Source: Bacillota bacterium
Lineage (GTDB): Bacteria; Bacillota; Clostridia; Christensenellales; Aristaeellaceae
Assembly (NCBI GenBank): GCA_023409955.1
Contig: JAEYQQ010000054.1
Span: 1 to 31,867, forward strand
Direction of reading: 5' to 3'
DNA: 31,867 nt
The number at the start of each line of letters is the position of its first letter. Position 1 is the stretch's first letter. The notes beneath the pieces are model-generated. The model saw only the letters and a program-made list of their open reading frames with translations. It ran no database searches and was not told the DNA's origin. The position numbers were made by a program, and so were the translations under genes. This document shows, one piece after another, positions 15,019 to 21,897 of this stretch.

Positions 15019-15960
15019 TTATGAATTGACAATGTTCTGTGGATTTCCTCTTATGAAGTCATGGAGATTGCGCACTGCAATGGACAAAAGGCGGCTGCGG
15101 GACTCTTTAGGAGCCCAGGCAATATGAGGTGTAATGAGGCAGTTGTCTAATCCTAGCAGGGGGTTATTGGGTAGAATGGGTTCTGTGGAAACGACATCAA
15201 CAGCCGCAGCAGATACCTTTTTGCTAAGTAATGCTTCCCGAAGGTCACTTTCATTTATTAACGGTCCCCGGGAGGTGTTGATGATGATTACGCCATCTTT
15301 CATTTGCTTTAAGGTTTCTTTGTTAATGATGCCTTGGGTTGTTGGCAGCAGCGGACAGTGCAGTGAAATAACATCACTCTTTTCCAGTAGTTCTGGCAGG
15401 GATACACAGTCAGAACCGATAACAAAGGCATCGTAAGCAATCACATGCATCCCAAAGGCTTTTGCGATTGCAGCGGTAGCTTGGCCGATTCGGCCATACC
15501 CTATGATGCCCATGGTCTTGCCTGCCAGCTCCATCAGCGGATAATCCCAGAAGCAGAAGTCTCGGCTATGGGTCCAGCGTCCGGTTTGCACCTGGGAATT
15601 GTGGTGTCCGACACGGTGACAGATTTCCAGCAGCAGCGCAAATACATACTGAGCCACCGCAGCTGTACCATATGTTGGGATATTGCTTACAGGGATGCCC
15701 TGTTCCTTAGCCGCTGCCACATCCACAATGTTGTAGCCTGTTGCCAAAACTCCGATAAATTTCAGATTTGGGCAAAGAATTAACGTTTCTTTTGTCAGGG
15801 GTGTTTTATTGGTAAAAACGGCATCGGCATCACCAATGCGTGCCGTAATTTGATTCGGCTCTGTATGATCATAAACAATAAGTTCCCCCAGTTCCTCCAT
15901 TTCGGCCCAGCTAAGATCACCGGGATTGAGGGTATAACCATCCAAAACTACAATCTTCAT
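15019..15960 (-). CDS. D-2-hydroxyacid dehydrogenase, probable hydroxypyruvate reductase
   Basis: The 313-residue NAD(P)-dependent enzyme has the Rossmann motif GKTMGIIGYGRIGQATAA (about 145-165) and the catalytic arginine, glutamate and histidine in INTSRGPL, VSTEPI and LITPHIAW. It most resembles glycerate dehydrogenases. Beside a Gcl-like carboligase, an isomerase-fold protein and glycerate kinase, the expected job is reduction of hydroxypyruvate to D-glycerate. ATG 15960 is preceded by AGGAGGA with 5 bases of spacing; a longer frame to 15990 lacks one. It is divergent from the IclR gene, sharing an 86 bp region that contains the operator-like site at 16005-16019. Confidence 0.85.
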   Translation of the reverse strand: MKIVVLDGYTLNPGDLSWAEMEELGELIVYDHTEPNQITARIGDADAVFTNKTPLTKETLILCPNLKFIGVLATGYNIVDVAAAKEQGIPVSNIPTYGTAAVAQYVFALLLEICHRVGHHNSQVQTGRWTHSRDFCFWDYPLMELAGKTMGIIGYGRIGQATAAIAKAFGMHVIAYDAFVIGSDCVSLPELLEKSDVISLHCPLLPTTQGIINKETLKQMKDGVIIINTSRGPLINESDLREALLSKKVSAAAVDVVSTEPILPNNPLLGLDNCLITPHIAWAPKESRSRLLSIAVRNLHDFIRGNPQNIVNS

Positions 15961-15984
15961 TGAAATCCTCCTGCCATAAAAGAC

Positions 15985-16013
15985 TTGCATATTTTTGCAG
16001 ACAATGCTACTAT
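15985..16013 (+). promoter_or_regulatory. Predicted iclR promoter, overlapped by the operator-like site
   Basis: TTGCAT (15985-15990) and TACTAT (16008-16013) are separated by 17 bp; each matches the consensus at four of six positions. The -10 box lies inside the repeat at 16005-16019, which would allow simple autorepression. Confidence 0.45.
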
Positions 16014-16019
16014 GTGAAA
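16005..16019. promoter_or_regulatory. Operator-like site 3, between iclR and the dehydrogenase gene
   Basis: TGCTACTATGTGAAA, or TTTCACATAGTAGCA on the other strand, matches sites 19506-19520 and 19759-19773 over the TTTC-NN-ATAGT half; the second half is degenerate. It overlaps the predicted iclR -10 box and lies 45-59 bases from the divergent dehydrogenase start. Binding by the IclR protein is inferred. Confidence 0.5.
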
Positions 16020-16046
16020 TATCTTTACAAAATAGGGGATAAAACC

Positions 16047-16826
16047 ATGACCCAAAAGTTGTCCAAAGCGAATCAGTCTGTCGAAAAAACGCTTCAAATT
16101 ATTGAAGTTCTGGCATATGAGAAAGAACCATTGCGTCTTGCAGAACTTGCAAAACGTGTAAACATGCCGGCAAGCACCGTGCTGCGTATGGTTAATACGC
16201 TGCTGGAGCATGGTTACGCCTATCAGGATGCGCTAACGCTTCGGTATGGTCTTACACTGCGTTTTACCCAAATTGGACATTTGATTAGCGGGCAGTTCAG
16301 CATTCGGGATATTGTTCATCCGCATTTGCTGGAATTGAGCAAATTGAGCGGAGAATCTTCCTGTCTGGCAATTGAAGAGGAAATGGAAGTCATTTATATC
16401 GATGTGGTGGACGGCACAGATGGTATGCTGAAAATTATGCAGCGTATTGGGAAACGGGCGCCGCTCCACTCAACCGGTGTTGGCAAGCTGATGCTGACTC
16501 AGTATTCCAGGGAGATGCTCCAGCAGCTGGTTCAGCAGCGCGGGCTTTCCTGCCTGACGCCCCATACGCTGACCTCCATAGAAGATTTGACATATGAGCT
16601 GGCCAATATTAAAAATCAAGGCTACGCGGTAGATGATGAGGAATGCGAGTTGGGTGCCAGGTGTGTAGCTGCACCGATTTACAATTATGAAAATAAAATC
16701 GTTGCTGCCATTAGTGTTTCCGGACCCATATCCCGTATGACACGCAAGCGTGTGCTGGAACTGGCACCCATTGTTATGGGATTTGCTGATAAGATCAGCA
16801 GCGCAATGGCATATAAGAAAATGTAA
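16047..16826 (+). CDS. IclR-family transcriptional regulator
   Basis: The 259-residue protein has an N-terminal winged helix (LRLAELAKRVNMPASTVLRM at about 35-54) and a C-terminal IclR effector domain with HSTGVGKLML and DDEECELGARCVAAPIYNYE. It is embedded in the glyoxylate genes on the opposite strand, as an AllR-like local regulator would be; E. coli AllR is an IclR protein responding to glyoxylate. Related 15 bp palindromes upstream of iclR, of the carboligase gene and of the transport operon suggest it controls all three. ATG 16047 is preceded by AGGGG about 8 bases upstream; the longer frame to 15960 has no ribosome binding site. A strong terminator follows. Confidence 0.92.
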   Translation: MTQKLSKANQSVEKTLQIIEVLAYEKEPLRLAELAKRVNMPASTVLRMVNTLLEHGYAYQDALTLRYGLTLRFTQIGHLISGQFSIRDIVHPHLLELSKLSGESSCLAIEEEMEVIYIDVVDGTDGMLKIMQRIGKRAPLHSTGVGKLMLTQYSREMLQQLVQQRGLSCLTPHTLTSIEDLTYELANIKNQGYAVDDEECELGARCVAAPIYNYENKIVAAISVSGPISRMTRKRVLELAPIVMGFADKISSAMAYKKM

Positions 16827-16843
16827 TAGGACAAGGGTATTAT

Positions 16844-16881
16844 GCAGGGCTTTCAATGCGTTATGAAAGCCCTGCTTTTTT
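16844..16881 (+). terminator. Intrinsic terminator of iclR
   Basis: A perfect 12 bp stem, GCAGGGCTTTCA (16844-16855) with TGAAAGCCCTGC (16864-16875), an 8-base loop and TTTTTTAT. There is no T-run on the other side, so it serves iclR; its tail touches the stop codon of the convergent isomerase gene. Confidence 0.92.
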
Positions 16882-17788
16882 ATACCAGGGACCAGGCTTC
16901 ATCAAGAAAGCGCTTTGCGTTGGCTATGACCATTTCACTATCTTCGCCATCCCAGGGTTTGACTTCAAAGGCTACTACGGGGCGTTTGCCTTCTGCCAGA
17001 TAACCAATTTGGAAAAGTTTGCGTAAAAATTCAACAAGAAGGGGAATGTCCACTTGGCTGTGTAAAAAACCAAAGCGCGGATGCTGATCGCCATATGCGG
17101 CGGCACCTTGGGTGAGTACAGAATTTGCAATGTGCACGTGGCGGATATACGGGGCGATGGGAAGGATGTTTTCATCCAAGGATTCATGCAGTTGCGTAAT
17201 ATGGCTCAAGTCCACCATAAGCCCAAAATGTTCATAGGATGCGGTGATTTCCTCGGCAAAGCGCTTGGCCAGTGGAGCTGGGCCAATTAGAGAGCATTTT
17301 TCTACATCATAATCAAATATTTCCAGATTAACTGGTAAATTACCTTTTTTCTTTGCATAAGAACAGATTTCGAGTGTGCTTTTGACAAGCGCTTGATAAG
17401 CTTCCTCATGTGTGTCCGGGTGAAACCTGCCAGCCAGATAAGCGATGGCTTGTGCCCCCATCTCACTGGCTTCATCAATACAGCTTTTCATGCGCTCCAC
17501 GGCCCGAAGGCGTAGGCTTTCGTCCAAGCTGTTGAGGTTTTCCTTGTTTCGCAGCAGCTGCGGCTGCGTTCCATAGCCAAGCGTCACTCCGCTTTGCGTA
17601 ACGAGGTCTGCTACGTTTTTTCTCATCTGCGGACATGCAATGCGTGTCAATTCGATGGCATCGAAATATGTATCAGAAAGTACCTTTCGTACGCTACTAA
17701 CAATATCTCCTTCCCCTGTCATGGCGTCAGGGTAAGCCATAAAGTGTACAAGGCCTACTTTCATGTACTTTTTGATGGATTCGTTCAT
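16880..17788 (-). CDS. TIM-barrel sugar isomerase/epimerase-like protein, candidate hydroxypyruvate isomerase
   Basis: The 302-residue protein belongs to the AP endonuclease 2/xylose isomerase-like barrel superfamily. Candidate metal ligands are the glutamate in NLEIFDYD, aspartate and histidine in LMVDLSHITQ, histidine in HVHIANS, and glutamate in VVAFEVKPW. It follows the carboligase gene by 14 bases and is surely co-transcribed. In Gcl operons this place is held by hydroxypyruvate isomerase (Hyi), which interconverts tartronate semialdehyde and hydroxypyruvate, and the next enzyme here is a hydroxypyruvate-reductase type, so that role fits. It is longer than E. coli Hyi (258) and divergent, so another isomerase or epimerase activity is possible. 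ATG 17788 follows AAGGAG by 6 bases. Confidence 0.75.
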   Translation of the reverse strand: MNESIKKYMKVGLVHFMAYPDAMTGEGDIVSSVRKVLSDTYFDAIELTRIACPQMRKNVADLVTQSGVTLGYGTQPQLLRNKENLNSLDESLRLRAVERMKSCIDEASEMGAQAIAYLAGRFHPDTHEEAYQALVKSTLEICSYAKKKGNLPVNLEIFDYDVEKCSLIGPAPLAKRFAEEITASYEHFGLMVDLSHITQLHESLDENILPIAPYIRHVHIANSVLTQGAAAYGDQHPRFGFLHSQVDIPLLVEFLRKLFQIGYLAEGKRPVVAFEVKPWDGEDSEMVIANAKRFLDEAWSLV

Positions 17789-17802
17789 GTTTGGCTCCTT
17801 AC

Positions 17803-19482
17803 TTACGCCTCCGGCGCAAAACGTTTGATGTTGGCGATGCTGCCGCCCATATCGCATAGCTGATCTTTTGCGCAAATCACATCAATAACATATGTGCGTT
17901 CACTGTTCTTGGCACGATTAAGGGCAGCAGCCAGTTCATCTGGCGTAAATACGCGCTCTGAAAGGCAGCCGTATCCTTGTGCTACCTTTACATAGTCGAT
18001 GGTGCCATCCTGGTTATAGGGCATATCCACGGCATATTCAAAGCCGTAGGCGCCCTTTTGATTTTGGCGGATCAAACCCAAATAAGCGTTATTGACAATC
18101 ACAACAATGATTGGCTTGTGTAGCGCGGCAGAAACTGCAATTTCTTCACCCATAAAAGTAAAGCCAAAATCCCCAAGCACCGTGACCGAATGATTATTAG
18201 GATCGGCAACCTTTACACCAAAGGCGGCGGGAATTTCATAGCCAAGGGTTCCTGCACCACCGGATGGCAGGTAATGGCGTGGTTTGTTGATTTGCTGCAA
18301 TTGCCCAGACCAAATTTGGGTATTGCCGCAGCCGACGGTAAACACGGCATCGTCCTTGAAGGCACGGTTGAGCTCCTCAAATACCCTGTGAGGCATCATT
18401 GGGCAAGCATCGTAATCCGTTTTTCGTGCAAGGCTTGTGCGGATTTCCGGGATGGTATTGGCCCGCTCTTTGTTTATCGGCGATAGGCCAAGTACCTTGA
18501 TTTTATCAATAAGAGCGCGAACGGCTATTTTGGCATCGGAATGGATGGCCAGGTCAGGCGTAAACACTTTCCCATGCTGGCTGGGCGCAATGTCAATGTG
18601 TATAAATTTGCGGCTGCCGCGGTATACGTTCAAGTCACCAGTATGTCGGTCTGTAAAACGGCAGCCGATGCCTAAAACCATATCGGATTCCAAGAACACC
18701 TTGTTTCCGGCAGGCTGGCCTACTTGGATGCCGGCATGGCCTGCATTTAAGGGATGATCTTCAGGTATGCCGCCTTTGGCCATGTATGTTGTAATCACAG
18801 GAATGTGCAAAAGCTCTGCCAGTTCGATAACGTCTTCTTCGCACTCGCTAAGGATAGCGCCGCCCCCCATAATAATCACTGGTGCTTTTGAGGAGGACAG
18901 CAGGTTGACGGCTTGTTCAATCATCTTAGGATCATACTTTGGGGATTGCACTGGTATGGGAAAATAGGTGTCTATATCAAAGGAGATGTCCGATTGCTGC
19001 ACATTCAAAGGTAGATCGATCAGCACAGGCCCCGGCTTTCCGCTGCGCATTAAGTAAAAGGCTTCCTGCATTGTCTGCACCAAGTCTTCGGGATTCTTTA
19101 GACAGTATGTTTTTTTGGCAACGGGTTCGCAGATTTTTGCGATATCGACGCATTGGAAAGGATCCTGATGCATTTGCCATGTATTAGCCTGGCCTGTGAT
19201 TGCCAAAAAAGGAATGGAATCAATATTGGCTGTATAAATGCCTGTTACGAAGTTTGTTGCAGCAGGGCCGGAGGTACATACTGCAAGAGCAATCCTGTGA
19301 CTTCTGCGATAATAACCATCCGCCGCATGTGTGCAGGCTTCCTCATGGCGCATGCAGTAGTGAGATATTGGGGAGTGCTCCATATACTTATACAAGGGGT
19401 TGATGCCAGCGCCAGGAATACCAAAGGCATCCGTAATGCCCTCTTTAACAAGTATCTGAATCAATGCCTCGGCTAATTTCAA
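17803..19482 (-). CDS. Glyoxylate carboligase-like thiamine diphosphate enzyme
   Basis: The 559-residue protein has the three domains of the acetolactate synthase/Gcl family. It is closest by eye to Gcl, which condenses two glyoxylates to tartronate semialdehyde and CO2: compare KEGITDAFGIPGAGINPLY, PAFHLMRSGRPGPVLIDLP-like sequence, RFTDRHTGDL and VNNAYLGLIRQNQKG. The ThDP motif is GDFGFTFMGEE...VNNAYLG. Unusually, it keeps the catalytic glutamate (E47 in MRHEEAC) where E. coli Gcl has V51. The start is TTG at 19482, placed 6 bases after GGGAGGA (19489-19495); the in-frame GTG at 19497 would sit on that ribosome binding site. A near-perfect promoter and an operator-like repeat lie upstream. 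Acetolactate-type activity is the main alternative. Confidence 0.82.
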   Translation of the reverse strand: MKLAEALIQILVKEGITDAFGIPGAGINPLYKYMEHSPISHYCMRHEEACTHAADGYYRRSHRIALAVCTSGPAATNFVTGIYTANIDSIPFLAITGQANTWQMHQDPFQCVDIAKICEPVAKKTYCLKNPEDLVQTMQEAFYLMRSGKPGPVLIDLPLNVQQSDISFDIDTYFPIPVQSPKYDPKMIEQAVNLLSSSKAPVIIMGGGAILSECEEDVIELAELLHIPVITTYMAKGGIPEDHPLNAGHAGIQVGQPAGNKVFLESDMVLGIGCRFTDRHTGDLNVYRGSRKFIHIDIAPSQHGKVFTPDLAIHSDAKIAVRALIDKIKVLGLSPINKERANTIPEIRTSLARKTDYDACPMMPHRVFEELNRAFKDDAVFTVGCGNTQIWSGQLQQINKPRHYLPSGGAGTLGYEIPAAFGVKVADPNNHSVTVLGDFGFTFMGEEIAVSAALHKPIIVVIVNNAYLGLIRQNQKGAYGFEYAVDMPYNQDGTIDYVKVAQGYGCLSERVFTPDELAAALNRAKNSERTYVIDVICAKDQLCDMGGSIANIKRFAPEA

Positions 19483-19505
19483 TTTGATTCCTCCCACAAT
19501 GATGT

Positions 19506-19520
19506 TTTCATATAGTGAAA
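19506..19520. promoter_or_regulatory. Operator-like site 1, downstream of the carboligase promoter
   Basis: TTTCATATAGTGAAA is an inverted repeat (TTTCA-TATAG-TGAAA). It begins about 12 bases downstream of the transcription start expected from the promoter at 19539-19567, a position that would block elongation or initiation. It matches site 2 at 13 of 15 positions when site 2 is read on the other strand. Confidence 0.6.
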
Positions 19521-19538
19521 TATAGTTTTATTAAATAG

Positions 19539-19567
19539 ATTATATAACCGCATTGGAACGCTGTCAA
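19539..19567 (-). promoter_or_regulatory. Consensus sigma-A promoter of the carboligase operon
   Basis: On the minus strand TTGACA (19567-19562) and TATAAT (19544-19539) are both perfect matches, with the ideal 17 bp spacer. Such a strong promoter implies tight control by a repressor, consistent with the repeat just downstream at 19506-19520. The leader to the TTG start is about 50 bases. Confidence 0.85.
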
Positions 19568-19604
19568 TCCTATGGGCGTATTAATTTCAATTAAAAGAAT
19601 ATAA

Positions 19605-19619
19605 TTTCAAATAAAGAAA
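19605..19619. promoter_or_regulatory. Weak fourth operator-like repeat
   Basis: TTTCAAATAAAGAAA shares the TTTC-N7-GAAA frame and matches site 1 at 12 of 15 positions, but it lies in very AT-rich sequence where such matches arise by chance. It is upstream of the carboligase -35 box. Confidence 0.25.
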
Positions 19620-19706
19620 TTTGTTTAAATAAAATATTAACTTATTGTTTTTTGTTTTCAATCAATAGATCGATGATAAATTACACAAACAAAATAAAAA
19701 AAACTA

Positions 19707-19735
19707 TTGCAAATTCAATTCTGGCATGTTAGACT
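19707..19735 (+). promoter_or_regulatory. Predicted promoter of the transport/catabolic operon
   Basis: TTGCAA (19707-19712) and TAGACT (19730-19735) are separated by 17 bp. The transcription start would be near 19742, 17 bases before operator-like site 2. Confidence 0.55.
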
Positions 19736-19758
19736 CTATGCATAAAAACAAAACGCAA

Positions 19759-19773
19759 TTTCACTATGAGAAA
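19759..19773. promoter_or_regulatory. Operator-like site 2, downstream of the transport operon promoter
   Basis: TTTCACTATGAGAAA, or TTTCTCATAGTGAAA on the other strand, an imperfect inverted repeat nearly identical to site 1. Its place relative to its promoter (about +17 to +31) mirrors that of site 1. Confidence 0.6.
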
Positions 19774-20077
19774 CATTCACGAATAAATGATACTGCAACG
19801 ATGGGGAATGCAGCACAAGGATGGCACAGGCGAAGGGTATCAACCGGCCGAAATCTGTATTTCTGACAACCATGTAAGGCAATCTTTATTTTCTTGTGCC
19901 TTGCTGTTTAAAAGACGATGGCGTGATCCCTTTAAGGGTTTGGAAAAACGTACTTTAAGGAATCGGCATTGGTAAAGGAGGGGTTTGCGGAACAAGGGGT
20001 AGTTTCTCAGATTCATCAGGTAGGTGCAAGGAAAACAGGCATGGCTCATGACTCAAGATACGGAAAGGAAATGTTGA

Positions 20078-21730
20078 ATGATGAAACATTTACGGTCTGC
20101 TTTTTGTATTCTGCTGACATTGGTAATGATGGTTTCTACAGCGGCGTTTGGCGAAACAATTGATCCGAATGATCCAGCGAATTGGCCCCTTCCCAACAAC
20201 CTGCCCATCACTGAGGAAGATGTGACGCTAAGCATTTTTGTCAAGTGGACTGACGGTGCAGAGCAAGCATACCCCTCTCTTGCTGAGCATCCCGCCCACA
20301 AGCTGCTGGCTGAAAAAATCGGCGTTAAGACAGAGTACATTAACTTCCCGGGCGCAAAAGAAGGCCAGGAACTGCTTAATACCTTTGTGGCATCCGGTGA
20401 CTATCCTGACATTATCTTCTTTTCCTTAAGCTCTTATCCCGGCGGATATGAAGGTGCTATTCAGGATGGCGTTATCATTGATCCTACTGAGCTTGTAAAG
20501 CAGTATGCACCGAATTTTATTTCTGCTATTAATTCCTATGCGGAAAAAGTGCCTATGATTTGGAAGAACATTACCAACGACAACGGCATCATGAGCGGAT
20601 TTGGCACGATGCTTTCCTCTGAATACATGACAGGCAACGTACAGGGCGGTTTCTTTGTTCGCAGGGACCTGTTGCAGAAGGTTGGCAAAGAGTTGCCTTA
20701 TACCATTGAAGAGTTTGTTGACGTGCTGAAGGCTTTCAGGGATGATCCCGAAATCAACATGTGGCCTATGACCATGGAAAGCCCCTCCAGATCTTTCTGG
20801 AACACCAATCCTTTTGTCAGCGCATGGGGTCTGACCAACGGTAATGCCGGCAACGAATTTGCACTCAAAGACGGCAAGGTGATTTACTCCAAAACCCAGG
20901 ACGGCTACAAAGAGTATATGAAGTTTATGAATATGCTCTATAGCGAAAAACTGCTTGATCCCAACTTCGTAAGCACAGACGGAAATCTTGCCAGAGAAAA
21001 GCTGCAGTCCGGCGAGGCTGCCGTATCCATGGGAAGCTATTGGAACTATTCCAAAATGCTCACACTGGGCAAAGCTACGGTTGGCGAAGAGTGGGATGTT
21101 ATTGCATTGCCTTACATTCGTCAGAACAAGGAAGATGTGTTGACTACCATTCCTTTGATCCAGCCCATTGACGGTATTGGTGTAGCTATCAGCGCTACCT
21201 GCAAGCATCCTGTGGAAGCGATCAAGTTTATTGACGCGTTGTACAGCGAAGAAATTGCTTTCTTCTGCAACTGGGGCCCCGGCAGTGAAGAGTATCCGAC
21301 CTATGAGATAGTGGATGGTGAACCCCGTATTACGGAGTTCATCACCAAGAACCCCGAAATGGACAGCCAGGTGGCTAACGGCCGATACATGATCAATAAC
21401 ATGACAAGGGTTGGCAGCTTGGTGAAAGATCGCCAGGGCGGCGCTGGTATGCCTCATCAGGAAGAGGGCTGGGATATTTGGAACTATAATGTAAACAGCA
21501 GCAATCTGTTGCCCAGCTACATGACTATGACCCCCGACGAGTCCAGGGAATATACGCAAATTATGAACCAGGTGAACACATATGCTGATGAAATGATGTT
21601 CAAGTTCATCCTTGGCGATGTTTCCATCGACGCTGAATGGGATACGTTTGTGAAGAACATTGAAAACATGAATGTCGCCCGCGCTGTGGAAATCAAGGAA
21701 GCAGCATATGCCCGCTATTTAGCACGCTGA
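20078..21730 (+). CDS. Extracellular solute-binding protein, LplA-like
   Basis: The 550-residue protein is the substrate receptor of a sugar-type ABC importer. It has an N-terminal export signal (MMKHLRSAF, then a hydrophobic core ending VSTAAFG). The mature protein begins around ETIDPNDPANWPLP, with LSIFVKW and a GVKTEYINFPGAKEGQELLN segment typical of the long family 1 binding proteins. There is no lipobox: the only cysteine in the signal region is residue 10, inside the hydrophobic core. It may therefore be released or held by an uncleaved signal, unlike most Gram-positive receptors. ATG 20078 is 7 bases after GGAAAGGAA; ATG 20081 is equally readable. It heads the operon after a long leader. 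The ligand is unknown. Confidence 0.88.
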   Translation: MMKHLRSAFCILLTLVMMVSTAAFGETIDPNDPANWPLPNNLPITEEDVTLSIFVKWTDGAEQAYPSLAEHPAHKLLAEKIGVKTEYINFPGAKEGQELLNTFVASGDYPDIIFFSLSSYPGGYEGAIQDGVIIDPTELVKQYAPNFISAINSYAEKVPMIWKNITNDNGIMSGFGTMLSSEYMTGNVQGGFFVRRDLLQKVGKELPYTIEEFVDVLKAFRDDPEINMWPMTMESPSRSFWNTNPFVSAWGLTNGNAGNEFALKDGKVIYSKTQDGYKEYMKFMNMLYSEKLLDPNFVSTDGNLAREKLQSGEAAVSMGSYWNYSKMLTLGKATVGEEWDVIALPYIRQNKEDVLTTIPLIQPIDGIGVAISATCKHPVEAIKFIDALYSEEIAFFCNWGPGSEEYPTYEIVDGEPRITEFITKNPEMDSQVANGRYMINNMTRVGSLVKDRQGGAGMPHQEEGWDIWNYNVNSSNLLPSYMTMTPDESREYTQIMNQVNTYADEMMFKFILGDVSIDAEWDTFVKNIENMNVARAVEIKEAAYARYLAR

Positions 21731-21741
21731 TTAATGAGTGT

Positions 21742-21814
21742 CAGCCCAGGTGGCATTACATGCCGCCTGGGCTGGTTTCAAAAATGCAAATGGGCAGGCT
21801 GCTTTGCCCCATTT
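21742..21814 (+). other. Tandem intercistronic hairpins after the binding-protein gene
   Basis: The first hairpin is near perfect: CAGCCCAGG-T-GGCA pairs with TGCC-G-CCTGGGCTG (21742-21774). The second is AAATGGGCA with TGCCC-ATTT (21788-21814). Neither has a proper T-run, so they look like RNA-stabilising or partially terminating structures. A competing pairing of TGGGCAG (21791-21797) with CTGCCCA (21824-21830) is also possible. Confidence 0.65.
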
Positions 21815-21897
21815 TCAAGTAAGCTGCCCAATTAATGAGCCATGGTATTTAAGCGGCTGCAAGTAAATAAACCCATATTTGATAAGAAGCGAGGTGA

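Larger units (their letters stand above)
19483..20077. other. Divergent AT-rich control region between the two operons
   Basis: The 595 bp between the carboligase gene and the solute-binding protein gene carry two opposing promoters and at least two operator-like repeats, listed separately. The central part (about 19600-19710) is very AT-rich with A and T runs. The 5' leader of the transport operon is about 335 bases (19742-20077), longer than usual. It contains short complementary segments (CAGCA at 19811 with TGCTG at 19902, GGCACA at 19823 with TGTGCC at 19895) that could close a structured domain. I recognise no known riboswitch, and the short open frames here lack ribosome binding sites. 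Confidence 0.6.

Noticed and set aside
14333..15127. 264-codon plus-strand open frame opposite glycerate kinase
   Set aside because: It is antisense to the conserved kinase gene and the translation is rich in S, P, A and R without a domain.
17803..19482. Calling the carboligase gene acetolactate synthase (ilvB)
   Set aside because: The retained glutamate fits acetolactate synthase, but the detailed similarity to Gcl and the glyoxylate-type neighbours favour a Gcl-like enzyme; no ilvN-type small subunit is present.
19787..19975. 62-codon frame in the leader of the transport operon
   Set aside because: There is no ribosome binding site and no recognisable domain; treated as part of the untranslated leader, with a decayed gene not excluded.
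20426..21559. 377-codon open frame on the minus strand inside the binding-protein gene
   Set aside because: It is antisense to a well-supported receptor gene, has no recognisable domain or ribosome binding site, and its composition is that of a mirror frame.
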